Shown here: piece after piece, positions 20,044-20,424 of the stretch
Numbering within the stretch: the stretch's first letter is position 1
Layout: every line of letters begins with the position of its first letter
IMG/VR virus record: IMGVR_UViG_3300047317_000672
Coordinates: 1-20,424 of that record
Reading direction: 5' to 3' (one strand)
Length of the DNA stretch: 20,424 nt
From: a virus
The notes under the pieces: generated by a model
What the model saw: only the letters and a program-made list of their open reading frames with translations
What the model was told of the DNA's origin: nothing
Database searches by the model: none
Made by a program: the position numbers and the translations under genes

Positions 20044-20424
20044 CCTTGCGCCTCCATCGCGTAGGGGTCGAGGGCGCCCGCCACGTCACCGTCGGTATGG
20101 AGATAGCGAGCCGTCGTCGCCAGGGTCGCGTGACCCAAGATGCGCTGGACGGTGCGCACGTCGACGTTCGCCTTGAGCATCCTGGTCGCCGCCTCGTGCC
20201 GGAAGTCGTGCCAGCGGTAGGGCCCGATGCCGACCTCGGTCTGCACCTTCATGAAGTGCTCGTAGAGGGAGTTGGCACGGAGCGGCGAGCCCGGCTTGCG
20301 CCGGCTGGCCGGGTCGACGGGCACCGTGAAGATGAAGCCGGTCCGGTCGGCCGACCCGTTCTCGAGCTGCCAGCGCCGGCGCTTCTCGAGCGCCTTCACC
20401 GCGAACGAGGCGAGCGGGATGATG
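20040..20424 (-). CDS. tyrosine integrase, C-terminal catalytic part (N-terminus beyond window edge)
   Basis: The frame is open on the reverse strand from 20423 to TGA at 20040-20042 and has no credible start, so the gene continues beyond the window (a GTG at 20399 is internal). Catalytic residues visible: the YRWHDFRHEAATRML box (H-x-x-R), ILGHA with the second His, and TARYLH with the nucleophilic Tyr; the first Arg is upstream of the window. It catalyses attP-attB integration and marks the phage as temperate (or a prophage). Being the first of three coupled leftward genes, it would direct expression of the membrane and HicA-like proteins. Confidence 0.92.
   Translation of the reverse strand, partial: IIPLASFAVKALEKRRRWQLENGSADRTGFIFTVPVDPASRRKPGSPLRANSLYEHFMKVQTEVGIGPYRWHDFRHEAATRMLKANVDVRTVQRILGHATLATTARYLHTDGDVAGALDPYAMEAQG

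Noticed and set aside
1-20424. tRNA genes, CRISPR arrays, insertion sequences and reverse-transcriptase diversity elements
   Set aside because: I looked for cloverleaf-like segments, regular spacer repeats, transposase motifs and RT motifs and saw none.

Overview
The window looks like most of a temperate tailed phage (siphovirus, HK97-like head and lambda/HK97-like long tail), either free or as a prophage, from a very GC-rich host. G+C is about 70% by eye and wobble positions are almost all G or C. No gene fixes the host. Shine-Dalgarno sites of GGAGG type, a peptidase-type lysin, a two-helix holin and no visible spanin would fit a monoderm, high-GC lineage such as Actinomycetota or Chloroflexota, but this is inference.

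Layout. Positions 1-5195 (+) are a tightly packed early/packaging block in which nearly every gene overlaps the next by ATGA, GTGA or TGATG: an unknown 5'-truncated gene, a small protein, a DnaD-like putative replication protein whose middle carries a dense repeat array, two small proteins (one membrane), a beta-class DNA methyltransferase, three tiny zinc-motif proteins, one long ORF joining an HNH nuclease domain to the large terminase, and another small zinc-motif protein. Positions 5196-6199 are a cassette of four small genes behind a good sigma70-like promoter. Positions 6251-13084 hold the head and tail morphogenesis genes in canonical order: portal, maturation protease, major capsid protein with a structured leader, connector and tail-completion proteins, tail tube, G/T tail chaperones in a -1 arrangement, and a short tape measure. 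Positions 13075-17183 encode two large tail-tip/receptor-binding proteins that both end in a similar carbohydrate-binding-like module. Positions 17183-18643 carry holin, endolysin and a small unknown gene. Positions 18644-18823 are a repeat-rich convergent junction. Positions 18824-20424 (-) hold a leftward set: tyrosine integrase (cut by the window edge), a small membrane protein and a protein with a HicA-like N-terminus.

The main discoveries are: (1) the tetranucleotide GATC seems to be absent from all 20.4 kb, with a visible codon-choice footprint; (2) HNH and terminase are joined in one ORF with no recognisable small terminase nearby; (3) zinc-motif proteins cluster around the packaging genes; (4) an iteron-like array lies inside the putative replication gene; (5) a HicA-like/membrane-protein pair is coupled to the integrase. 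All counts were made by eye.
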